A stretch of 64,000 nt of DNA, taken from the NCBI GenBank assembly GCA_030428105.1, contig JAUIBE010000010.1, forward strand, positions 45,085-109,084, given 5' to 3'. Below the pieces are notes generated by a model. It did no database searches and was not told the DNA's origin. It saw only the letters and a list, made by a program, of their open reading frames with translations. The position numbers and the translations under genes are program-made. Within the stretch, counting starts at the first letter, position 1. Each line of letters starts with the position of its first letter. This DNA is from Gammaproteobacteria bacterium. GTDB taxonomy: Bacteria > Pseudomonadota > Gammaproteobacteria > Xanthomonadales > SZUA-36. Below, piece by piece: positions 9,082 through 16,644 of the stretch.

Positions 9082-9149
9082 GAGGAAGGAAAGCCCTGGT
9101 GAATTGGAATGATCGATTATACGGCTTGCATACCCACGCTCAATGCGCG

Positions 9150-9420
9150 ACCGTCGGCCGCATCAGGGATTGGCCCCGCAGTTCCCCTCCCCGGATGTTC
9201 AGATGACAGCATGAACAAAGCCGGCAGGGCCATACCGTACTGGTTCAGCGTCGGGATATCCTGGAAGTACTTGGTTTCACCGGCCCGACAGCAAATGCCA
9301 CCATCACCGGCTCGGCGGTGGAGCCGTTGGCGATTTCAACCTGGATCGCGAGCATGGAACCAGGCCTTATGAAGGGTTGATTTGAATGGTGTTTCCCCTC
9401 GAAGCAGGTGTCCGGGAATC
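9150..9420 (-). pseudogene. Decayed IPTL-CTERM gene remnant
   Basis: On the minus strand this gene-free stretch encodes pieces of an exported protein in two frames. One frame reads SMLAIQVEIANGSTAEPVM and then is lost near base 9270; the adjacent frame continues as KYFQDIPTLNQYGMALPALF, which is the IPTL-CTERM sorting motif followed by the first part of its hydrophobic helix. The helix then runs into a non-hydrophobic tail. A frameshift plus a broken anchor mark this as a pseudogene fragment. The intact IPTL-CTERM gene next to it is on the opposite strand. The rest of the 9082-9561 gap shows nothing that I recognise. Confidence 0.6.
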
Positions 9421-9561
9421 AAACAGTGAAAATGGCAACCAAAAGTGGACAAGTCTGCACAGTCAATGGTATTTTTATGTAAATGAGTGTGTGGGGAATC
9501 ACGTAATCTACGCTATCTGCGCGCTAATCGCTTACCCATTGGGATCTTTGGAGTCCGAAAA

Positions 9562-11046
9562 ATGAAAAACTTGAAGTTGCCCGTTCCTTCCAGGCACGCC
9601 TTTGCTGCGTTGCTTGTAGCGGCTACCTTGCCCTTGTCTGCAGTCGCCCAGGACACACTGAGCATTTCGCAGGGTCCGGCCGGTGAAACCGTTCAGAATC
9701 CGCCCCGTTCGGGTGACGAACCTTCAGGAAGCACCGAGATTACCCAAAGCGCTTCCAACGCGATTACGCCATTGAACAGCGTCTCTTGCAACAGCGCTGG
9801 CGGATCGGCTGCCAACCAGTACCTGCGCCGCTTCCAGTTGGATGCCGACCACGGTATTTCCAGCCCGTTTGGTGTCAGCAGCGTGGATTTCGGCATGGAG
9901 TCAATCACCGCTGGTGGCCCTGGTGCGTGCGCCGGCAACCCGGTTGACCTCAATGTATACAGCATCCCAAGCGGCGCGCCGTTCACCTACGCCAATCTGA
10001 CACTGGTTGAAACCGCCAGCGTTGACCTGGCGGGTACGGTTGCTCCGACTATTGTGAACATTCCCCTGCCGGGCGCGGGTGCGGTCGATGGTTCCACCGA
10101 TGACCTCGTCATCGAGATGACCACCTGTGACCACAGCTCGCTGGCTGACGGCGGTTTCGAGTTTGTTGGTTCCAACTCCGGCGGCCAGCTGCGTCCTTCC
10201 TACCTGGCCTCCGCGGCTTGCGGTATCACCGAGCCGACCGACACCGCAGCAATCGGGTTCCCGGAAATGCAGATCGTCATGACCGTTTACGGTGAAGCCG
10301 AGGCGGTTGACCAGGCCCGCTTCCTGGTCTCCAAGGACTTCAATGACAACAACGAAGCCGAGGTTGAAGTAACCCTGAGCTGTAACACCGGCCTTCCGCT
10401 GGAACAGACCATCGGAATTTCCGAAGGCTCTCCGGTGAACTTCGTCATTGGCGATTTCGCCCAGGGCGAACTTGATTGCGAAGTGACCGAGGAAGTACCA
10501 GTTGGCTACGAAGCCAGCTACAACAATGGTGATACAGAAAGCAGCGTATCCTGCTCCTGGGTCGACCTTACCGGTGGTCAGTACGCGTGTGCGATTGACA
10601 ACGATCTGTTGCCTTCCGAAGTGACGGTTACCAAGGAATGGATCGACGAGAACCCGGGCTTTGATGCGCAGAATATTGCCGAGGCCTACTGGTCTTGCTC
10701 TAACGCAGCGTTCTGCATTGGTTCTGTCGGCGTCAACGGCGGCGGGTGTGCATCAGGCTACCTTGATTTCTACGGCAATCCTGACGATGACAGCTTCCTG
10801 GTCTACCCGGATTGGGAAGACGGCACCACCTGTGACGTCGTAGAGACTTACGTGTTCGACGGTGGCGTGGAAATCGACGACAGCGATTGCCAGGATATCG
10901 TGCTGTTCCCAGGCGATAGCGCTGAGTGCACCATCGTCAATACCCGCCTGTACGAAGGCATCCCAACCCTGAGCCAGTACGGCCTGGGCTTGCTTGCCCT
11001 CATGATGCTGGGTATGGGCTTCGTCGCGGTACGCCGCTTCGTGTAA
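9562..11046 (+). CDS. Exported IPTL-CTERM sorting-domain protein
   Basis: 494 residues from the ATG at 9562, which has GGAG about 9 bases upstream and gives a good signal peptide (residues 1-30, ending SAVAQ). The open frame extends upstream to 9487 but without a ribosome site. The C-terminus is IPTLSQYGLGLLALMML followed by a basic RRF, a textbook IPTL-CTERM anchor: short motif, transmembrane helix, positive tail. The mature part has an N-terminal beta-sandwich-like region (residues about 60-250, NVYSIPSG and NIPLPGAG strands) and then two prealbumin-like repeats with paired Cys (VSKDFNDNNEAEVEV and VTKEWIDENPGFDAQ). IPTL-CTERM is believed to be a recognition signal for processing and sorting at the envelope; the processing protease is not visible here. 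Monocistronic, closed by the terminator at 11098. Confidence 0.9.
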   Translation: MKNLKLPVPSRHAFAALLVAATLPLSAVAQDTLSISQGPAGETVQNPPRSGDEPSGSTEITQSASNAITPLNSVSCNSAGGSAANQYLRRFQLDADHGISSPFGVSSVDFGMESITAGGPGACAGNPVDLNVYSIPSGAPFTYANLTLVETASVDLAGTVAPTIVNIPLPGAGAVDGSTDDLVIEMTTCDHSSLADGGFEFVGSNSGGQLRPSYLASAACGITEPTDTAAIGFPEMQIVMTVYGEAEAVDQARFLVSKDFNDNNEAEVEVTLSCNTGLPLEQTIGISEGSPVNFVIGDFAQGELDCEVTEEVPVGYEASYNNGDTESSVSCSWVDLTGGQYACAIDNDLLPSEVTVTKEWIDENPGFDAQNIAEAYWSCSNAAFCIGSVGVNGGGCASGYLDFYGNPDDDSFLVYPDWEDGTTCDVVETYVFDGGVEIDDSDCQDIVLFPGDSAECTIVNTRLYEGIPTLSQYGLGLLALMMLGMGFVAVRRFV

Positions 11047-11097
11047 AGCTTAGAACGTAGGAGCGACGTTCCCGTCGTAACCTGCAAGCTAGCAAGT

Positions 11098-11132
11098 AAA
11101 AAGCCCCGGAAGAAATTCCGGGGCTTTTTTTT
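11098..11132 (+). terminator. Rho-independent terminator
   Basis: Ten-bp perfect stem AGCCCCGGAA (11102-11111) / TTCCGGGGCT (11116-11125), GAAA tetraloop, then a run of eight T (11125-11132) and an A-run on the other side. It closes the IPTL-CTERM gene 50 bases after its stop and could also act in the reverse direction. Confidence 0.93.
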
Positions 11133-11230
11133 GCCTGGTATTTTTCCCTGCAGAATGTAGCCGTCAAAATATGACATAATTGTCAATCTGACGAAATTCG
11201 CACGTAGAGGCGAAAGCTGGGGGAAGAAGA

Positions 11231-12232
11231 ATGAAAACCAATTCGCATGTAAAACACGGGTTTATGATCTGGGTGGGGCGTTTCCTGATCATTCCCTTCG
11301 CCTTCATCGTTGCCAGCTATGCCTCGGGAATTGCCGAGGAACTGCAGGCCGACGAGTACGGCCCGCCACCACCGCCACCGAAATTGCTGGACCTGAGCGG
11401 GCTTGCCTGGATTGGTGGCGATCGCTTCCTGGCGGTTTCCGACGCCAAGTATCCCGGCGAGGGCGCGCTCAACCGGGTGAGCGTGCTGACGCTTCCCAGC
11501 TCCCTGGATGGTTTGGGCTACGAGCCATTCGTGCTGCGCTACTCGGGCGGGCCCAGTAGCGATTTTGAGAGTGCGGCGCGTATTCCCGGCCGCGCACTGG
11601 TGCTGCTGGCCGAAAGCTCCGATGACAACGGCCCGTTCCAGCGCCTGTTCCTGGCGCGCGTGGGGCATCCACGGCCGCGCCTGGTGGATATGACCGAGTG
11701 GGGCACATTCACCGACGTGTTCAATGTTGAGGCTACCGCGGTAGCGCTGACCGATGATGGCTTCAAGTTCATCTGGGCTGAGCGCAACAGCGGCGAGCAG
11801 AGCACTTACATCAAGTGGGCGCCACTCACCTTGTCGCCGCTGGTCATTGGCCCCCAGGAAGGCGAGGTGCTGTTCACTTTGCCGGATTTCCTGGTCAACG
11901 ATGCGGGCAACCCGTTGTTCTCGCGCTCAATTGTCGGCCTGGAAGTGGATAGCGAGGGAAACATCTACTCGGTATCGGCATTCGACCCCGAGGACAGCGT
12001 GCCCGACCCGGACAACGGGCCATTCAGGAGCGCCGTGTTCCAGATTGGGCAGGTGGATTCCACCGGCGTAACGCTGGATGAGTCGCCCAGGGTGCTGGCC
12101 ATGGTTGATGGCTTCAAGATTGAAAGCGTGGCCCTCCGCGAAACCGATGATGGGGTGGAATTGTTTGTCGGCACCGATGACGAAAACTTCGGTGGGGTAT
12201 TGCGCAAGATTCCGCCTACCGACCTGCCCTGA
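11231..12232 (+). CDS. Exported phytase/esterase-like beta-propeller protein
   Basis: 333 residues. An N-terminal hydrophobic helix (about residues 10-31) acts as signal or anchor; a poly-proline stretch (residues 42-48) links it to the fold. The body starts with LLDLSGLAWIGGDRFLAVSD and continues with repeats such as ESAARIPGRALVLLAESSD, IVGLEVDSEGNIYSVSAFD and IESVALRETDDGVELFVGTD. This pattern (strand that recalls D-x-S-G-L-a, then E-s/a-...-E) fits the esterase-like phytase / SdiA-regulated propeller group, where acidic residues bind metal in the tunnel. No catalytic residue can be fixed by eye. The O-antigen-ligase-like gene follows after 29 bases and is probably co-transcribed. Confidence 0.65.
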   Translation: MKTNSHVKHGFMIWVGRFLIIPFAFIVASYASGIAEELQADEYGPPPPPPKLLDLSGLAWIGGDRFLAVSDAKYPGEGALNRVSVLTLPSSLDGLGYEPFVLRYSGGPSSDFESAARIPGRALVLLAESSDDNGPFQRLFLARVGHPRPRLVDMTEWGTFTDVFNVEATAVALTDDGFKFIWAERNSGEQSTYIKWAPLTLSPLVIGPQEGEVLFTLPDFLVNDAGNPLFSRSIVGLEVDSEGNIYSVSAFDPEDSVPDPDNGPFRSAVFQIGQVDSTGVTLDESPRVLAMVDGFKIESVALRETDDGVELFVGTDDENFGGVLRKIPPTDLP

Positions 12233-12261
12233 ACCCAAAATCCTTAGCCCGGCCAGACAGC

Positions 12262-13449
12262 ATGGCCACCATTGCACTGGTGGCCTACCTGCTGTTCCTG
12301 CCGTTGCAGTCGCGACCTGATGTCGCCACGTTCCTGTTAATCGCGCTTGGCCTGTTTGCCCTGCTTGGCAGGCAGCGCGTGACGCCAGCTTTTCAAAAGT
12401 CGGACTTCCTGGTGTTAGGCCTGGCCGTTGTCGCGCTATGCCTTTCCACCGCATTGTCAGCGGACACCGGCGTGAGCTTGCGCTACCTGGGCTATGCGGC
12501 TATCAACGGGTTTGTCCTGCTGCTGGCCGCCACCCAGCGGCATGAGTGGCAGTGGCGGGCGCTTGCGGCCTGTCTTGCCCTGGTCGGCGCGGTGCACATT
12601 GGCGTGTTGGCCGTCTACGGTGGAGTTCCGGCTTCGATCAATGCCCAGTCCATCATCGATGCGCAGCCGCTGGTTTCATTGCGGGTGCCCAACGACGCAT
12701 TGATTTCCGGGTTGTGCCTGCCGGCGTTGGCTTTCGTGTTGTTCGCTCCCGGTCGCTTGAATCCCTGGCTCTCGGTGCCGCTCCTGGTGGCCTATGTGGG
12801 CGCCGGGTTCTATTGCAGCTACTTGCTGGATAGCAAAGTGGTGTTGCTAAGCCTGGTGGGAAGCCTGTTCGCGGTGGTGTTCCTGGGCTGGAAGGGCAAT
12901 CCAGGATTCAGGCCAGGCGCCCGGGTGGTGGTGTTCGTTGCGCTCTGCGTCGGCTTGTTCGCCCTGGCCTGGGCCTACGGCAACAATAGCACTACCCGCC
13001 TGGGCATCTGGTCGGAAGCATTTTCGAACACCGACACGGTAAAAGAGGTGCTGGTGGGTAGCGGACCCAACACCTTCGAATACGACCCGGCGCGGGCGGA
13101 GCACTCATTCGACGAGGAAGGCCGCATCGTGCCCTGGACTCATAACCTGTTCATCGAGGCATTTGCAGAGCAGGGTGTGCTTGGCCTGTGCGCGATCCTG
13201 GCCCTTGTCCTGGTTCCGCTATGGCGCGGGCTTACCCTTGCAGATGATCGGCGGCGGGTTTTTGTACTCGCATCCGTCCTGGTGTTCTGCCTCGTGGCGC
13301 TGGTTGAGTTGACGCTGACCCGGCGTTTCAACTTTGCCTTTCTGTGCTTGCTCTACGGGCTTACCTGTTCTGGTGTGCGCGCGCACCGCTTGGCGGAGAC
13401 GCCAGGCCAAAATCAATTACACGGCGATGCCCGCGGCGTGGCCGGATGA
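12262..13449 (+). CDS. O-antigen ligase / polymerase family membrane protein
   Basis: 395 residues with about ten hydrophobic segments spread over the full length. The family marker is near residues 290-315: WTHNLFIEAFAEQGVLGL, which matches the conserved H-N-x-F-x-x-x-x-x-E-x-G-x-x-G pattern of the Wzy_C / WaaL superfamily. Such inner membrane enzymes polymerise or ligate lipid-linked glycans, or glycosylate proteins (PglL type). No glycosyltransferase cluster surrounds it, so ligase, polymerase and O-oligosaccharyltransferase roles stay open. The 3' end overlaps the convergent flavoprotein gene by 33 bases. Confidence 0.8.
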   Translation: MATIALVAYLLFLPLQSRPDVATFLLIALGLFALLGRQRVTPAFQKSDFLVLGLAVVALCLSTALSADTGVSLRYLGYAAINGFVLLLAATQRHEWQWRALAACLALVGAVHIGVLAVYGGVPASINAQSIIDAQPLVSLRVPNDALISGLCLPALAFVLFAPGRLNPWLSVPLLVAYVGAGFYCSYLLDSKVVLLSLVGSLFAVVFLGWKGNPGFRPGARVVVFVALCVGLFALAWAYGNNSTTRLGIWSEAFSNTDTVKEVLVGSGPNTFEYDPARAEHSFDEEGRIVPWTHNLFIEAFAEQGVLGLCAILALVLVPLWRGLTLADDRRRVFVLASVLVFCLVALVELTLTRRFNFAFLCLLYGLTCSGVRAHRLAETPGQNQLHGDARGVAG

Positions 13450-14616
13450 CCAGGCCCACTGGAAGTTGAAGCCGCCGAGGTGGCCGGTTACGTCCACCAC
13501 TTCGCCAATGAAGAACAGCCCGGGAGTTTTCGACTCCATGGTTTTTGAAGACAGCGCGCTGGTGTCGACGCCGCCCAGAGTGACCTCTGCCGTGCGATAG
13601 CCCTCAGTGCCCGAGGGGTGCAGGCGCCACTGGTTCAATGCGCTGCCCACAGTTTGCAGGTCTTTATCAGGCCAGTCGGCCAGCGGCCGCTCGGCGAACT
13701 CGCGCCAGAACAGGCCCTGTAGTTCCACCACCAGCTTGTTGGGCAATTGATGTGAGAGTTGGGTTCGCAGCAGCGAACGAGCGTGCAGCTTCTTCCATTC
13801 CACCAGCATGCCCCCCGCGTCCGTTCCGGGCAGCAGGTCGATATCCACGAACTCACCGGGCCGCCAATAACTGGAGATCTGCAGGATGGCCGGGCCACTG
13901 AGCCCGCGGTGGGTAAACAACAGGTCTTCCCGAAACTGGGCACGCGAACTGCTGACGCTCACCTCGCAAGACACGCCGGAAAGACGCTCGCACAGCGCGT
14001 GCGCCTCGCCAGTGAAGGTGAACGGCACCAGGCCGGCCGAGCGGGGCAGGAGTTTCATGCCAAACTGCTCTGCCAGCGTGTAGCCATAGCCAGAGCCGCC
14101 CAGGCTGGGGATGGAAAGAGCGCCGCTGGCGACTACCAGGGTTTCGGCAGCGAATGCACCCTGGTTGGTTTCCAGGTGGTAGGCATCGGCGTGTTTTACC
14201 TCGCTGGTCTCACACCGGGTGCGAATCTCCACCCCGGCCTTCTCACATTCGGACAGCAGCATGGCCACGATCTGCTTGGAAGATTGCAGGCAGAACAATT
14301 GCCCGCTCAGGCCGTTTACCGTCTCTTTTTCGAAGTATTCAATGCGGTGCTGTTTGACCAGTTCGATGAAATCCCATTGCGTGTAGCGGCTTAGCGCACT
14401 CTTGCAGAAATGCGGATTGGCGGAGAGGAAACGATCAGGCGCCACGTGCAGGTTTGTGAAATTACAGCGACCACCGCCCGACATGAGGATCTTCTTGCCG
14501 ATCTTGTTGGAACTCTCCAGCACCACCACGCGCCGGCCGCGGCGCCCCGCTTCGATGGCGCACATCAGGCCCGCGGCGCCGCCGCCGAGGACCAGGGTGT
14601 CGTAACTGCTGTTCAT
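13417..14616 (-). CDS. BaiN/RdsA (HI0933, YhiN-like) FAD-dependent oxidoreductase
   Basis: 399 residues, a normal length for the family. FAD-binding Rossmann motif GGGAAGLMCAIEAGRRG at residues 10-26, then the signature KIGKKILMSGGGRCNFTN, which is diagnostic for HI0933-like flavoproteins. The C-terminus VDVTGHLGGFNFQWAWSSG is the second FAD contact. One member (BaiN) works in bile acid 7-dehydroxylation in gut bacteria, but most are uncharacterised reductases, so no substrate is proposed. Cytoplasmic. It is 26 bases downstream of the deacetylase gene on the same strand and may be the third gene of the TetR operon (16342 down to 13417). Confidence 0.9.
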   Translation of the reverse strand: MNSSYDTLVLGGGAAGLMCAIEAGRRGRRVVVLESSNKIGKKILMSGGGRCNFTNLHVAPDRFLSANPHFCKSALSRYTQWDFIELVKQHRIEYFEKETVNGLSGQLFCLQSSKQIVAMLLSECEKAGVEIRTRCETSEVKHADAYHLETNQGAFAAETLVVASGALSIPSLGGSGYGYTLAEQFGMKLLPRSAGLVPFTFTGEAHALCERLSGVSCEVSVSSSRAQFREDLLFTHRGLSGPAILQISSYWRPGEFVDIDLLPGTDAGGMLVEWKKLHARSLLRTQLSHQLPNKLVVELQGLFWREFAERPLADWPDKDLQTVGSALNQWRLHPSGTEGYRTAEVTLGGVDTSALSSKTMESKTPGLFFIGEVVDVTGHLGGFNFQWAWSSGHAAGIAV

Positions 14617-14642
14617 TGGGTCGGGCCGATGTTGATGGTTTT

Positions 14643-15671
14643 TCAGCCGCCTTCAAAGCCGCGCAGCACATTGGTGGTATTGAGACCGAGCTCTTCCGTG
14701 GCGTATCCGCCTTCCATGAGAAACACGGTTGGCAGCTTGGCGGTTGCTAACCTTGCCCCGTAGCGCGTGAAGTGTTCCGACTGAAGGCGGAAAAACGATA
14801 TGGGATCATTGATGAAGGTGTCGACGCCGAGAGAGATGACCAGGGCGTCGGGGGCGTACGCGGCAATTCGGCGCAAGGCGGTTGTCAGGGCGTCGTCCCA
14901 CTGATCAAACTCGGTGTTGCGGGGCAGAGGATAGTTCGCTGTGAAGCCTTCGCCATCGCCGCTTCCGGTCTCATCGGCATAACCGGTGAAGTAGGGAAAG
15001 GCGACACGCGGGTCGCCGTGCAAAGAAAGCACCATCACGTCACTGCGGCCATAAAAAATGGACTGTGTACCGTTGCCATGGTGAAAGTCCACATCGAGGA
15101 TGGCAACGCGGGATGCTCCCTGATCCAGAAAGGCCTGGGCAACGATGGCGGCGTTGTTTACAAAGCAGTAGCCGCCGAATCGATCGGTTGTGGCGTGGTG
15201 TCCGGGTGGGCGGCAGAGCGCAAACGCGCTTTCCTGGCCACTGGCCACGAGGTTTTGCGCTGTCAACGCAACCTGGGCGCTTGCCAGTGCGGCCTGCCAG
15301 GTGCCGTCGGATACGGCAGTGTCGGAGGCCAGGGCGAAGTATCCAAGCCGGGCCTGGATGTCTTCAGACCTGAACTCTCCTGCATCCTGCAGCGGCCAGA
15401 TGTAGGGGATGGCTTCGCCGGCGTAACCGGCTGCTTGCCAGTCGTTCCAGCAGGTTTGCAGGAATTGGATATAGCGCTGGTCGTGGATCCGAAGTATCTG
15501 ATCAAGAGAGTGCGTTTGTGGGGACAGCACCGGCCCCAACGCGCACTGTTTCACGTGTTCGAGCACCATTTCTGCGCGCGCGGGGCATTCGAAGGGAGCC
15601 ACCAACTCGCCACCGTGCAATTCGGTTCGCGGGTCACGCAAACGGTGCTCCGCAGAGTAGACGGTATGCAT
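14643..15671 (-). CDS. Histone deacetylase superfamily protein, acetylpolyamine amidohydrolase-like
   Basis: 342 residues. The zinc deacetylase core is complete: PPGHHA (His158, His159), LDVDFHHGNGTQ (zinc ligands Asp195 and His197) and the third ligand in SLGVDTFINDP. The N-terminus HRLRDPRTELHGGELVAPFE is characteristic of bacterial acetylpolyamine amidohydrolases (the ApaH/AphA type), which remove acetyl groups from N-acetylated putrescine, cadaverine and related amines. That subfamily assignment is from memory of the N-terminal signature; general HDAC-like identity is firm. Its start codon overlaps the TetR stop (TGATG), so the two are translationally coupled. An aminotransferase and a transporter lie in the divergent operon, which suggests a shared pathway for acetylated amines. 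Confidence 0.88.
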   Translation of the reverse strand: MHTVYSAEHRLRDPRTELHGGELVAPFECPARAEMVLEHVKQCALGPVLSPQTHSLDQILRIHDQRYIQFLQTCWNDWQAAGYAGEAIPYIWPLQDAGEFRSEDIQARLGYFALASDTAVSDGTWQAALASAQVALTAQNLVASGQESAFALCRPPGHHATTDRFGGYCFVNNAAIVAQAFLDQGASRVAILDVDFHHGNGTQSIFYGRSDVMVLSLHGDPRVAFPYFTGYADETGSGDGEGFTANYPLPRNTEFDQWDDALTTALRRIAAYAPDALVISLGVDTFINDPISFFRLQSEHFTRYGARLATAKLPTVFLMEGGYATEELGLNTTNVLRGFEGG

Positions 15672-16342
15672 CAGCTACCCTTGGGGTCGGTGCCCAGCAG
15701 GGCGCGATAGGTCATCAGGCTAAAGAACTCGGGTAGCTCTTTTACTTCCATGCGCTTGCGCTCCGAGCTCCAAGATGAATTGCGTCCAGCAATGGAGAAC
15801 ATCACACCGTTCAGGCCTCGTCCAATGACATCCAGCGTTGAGGCCACAAAGCGCTTGTCCAGCTTTGCCAGCTCTTCAAAGCGCATCAACTCGTCCATGA
15901 AGCGCTGGCGGCGTTGCGAGGAGTATTCGTACCAGCCATGGTTGATCTCCGGCGAGGAATCAGACAAAGCGGCGCAGGCCTCAGTTATATACAGGTTTGC
16001 GGCGAGGAAGCTGACACGCCATTCGATAATCTTTTGCAGGGCGTCCCAGGCACGTTTTTCTCCGGCCATCGAGGGCATCAGGGTGAGCTCGAGTTCAGTG
16101 AGGCCCTTGGCGACCTCGGCCATCAGTTCACCGATGCTTGAGAAGTGCAAGTAAAACGTGGCGCGCGATACACCAACGTCCTGGCACAGGTCTGCAACCT
16201 TCAGTTCAGTGTAGCCGCTGATCTCAAGCGTTTTGACGGCAGCGGCCATGAGTAGCACTTTCAGGTTCTCCGAGCCCCTTTTGCCTTCAAGGCGCTGGAC
16301 CTGCGCCTGCAGGTGGTCGGTATAGCTCAGCGAAATATTCAC
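15671..16342 (-). CDS. TetR/AcrR family transcriptional regulator
   Basis: 223 residues from a GTG start. The helix-turn-helix is at residues about 40-80: SGYTELKVADLCQDVGVSRATFYLHF, split here as SGYTELKVADLCQD and VGVSRATFYLHF, the standard TetR N-terminal DNA-binding domain. The remaining helical part is the ligand and dimer domain. First gene of a leftward operon, coupled to the deacetylase by a one-base TGATG overlap, and divergent from the TonB-dependent receptor. The 24-bp palindrome at 16551-16574 in the divergent region is a very good candidate operator, so it likely represses the receptor operon and perhaps itself until a ligand binds. Confidence 0.9.
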   Translation of the reverse strand: MNISLSYTDHLQAQVQRLEGKRGSENLKVLLMAAAVKTLEISGYTELKVADLCQDVGVSRATFYLHFSSIGELMAEVAKGLTELELTLMPSMAGEKRAWDALQKIIEWRVSFLAANLYITEACAALSDSSPEINHGWYEYSSQRRQRFMDELMRFEELAKLDKRFVASTLDVIGRGLNGVMFSIAGRNSSWSSERKRMEVKELPEFFSLMTYRALLGTDPKGS

Positions 16343-16550
16343 GGTTTGTATAAGCCCTGATCGTTACCTGAAAAGGAATAATGGTACGCGAAATTGCTCT
16401 TCAAAGGAAAAAGACAATCGTGTCAGAGCAAGAAACTAGATATGTGACAATATATGAATCTGCTGCGGTGAGTGAATAAAAAGCAGTAAAAACATAATAG
16501 TAAAGTATTTTAGTTACATTGGGTTTACTAACTCTATGCCAATCTCAATT

Positions 16551-16574
16551 TAAAATAGACAACTGTCTATTTTA
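16551..16574. promoter_or_regulatory. 24-bp palindromic operator, probable TetR site
   Basis: Perfect inverted repeat with 11-bp arms TAAAATAGACA / TGTCTATTTTA and a 2-bp centre (AC). It lies 71 bases upstream of the preferred receptor start and about 210 bases from the TetR start. Size and symmetry fit a TetR dimer-pair operator. It sits in a 302-bp A+T-rich divergent region (16343-16644) with no gene; the rest of that region shows A/T runs that are likely promoter elements but no boxes that I can assign with confidence. Confidence 0.8.
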
Positions 16575-16644
16575 TTTGCTAAGCTGATGGCGGTTGTTTT
16601 GAAACGCTAAAGGTGTAATGAGTCACCTTATTGGAGAGATTCTA

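Noticed and set aside
9109..9372. Small plus-strand open frame before the IPTL-CTERM gene
   Set aside because: No ribosome site or motif; the minus strand of the same stretch holds the decayed IPTL-CTERM fragment.
14643..15671. True histone deacetylase acting on DNA-binding proteins
   Set aside because: The N-terminal signature is that of acetylpolyamine amidohydrolases, and bacterial members mostly act on small molecules.
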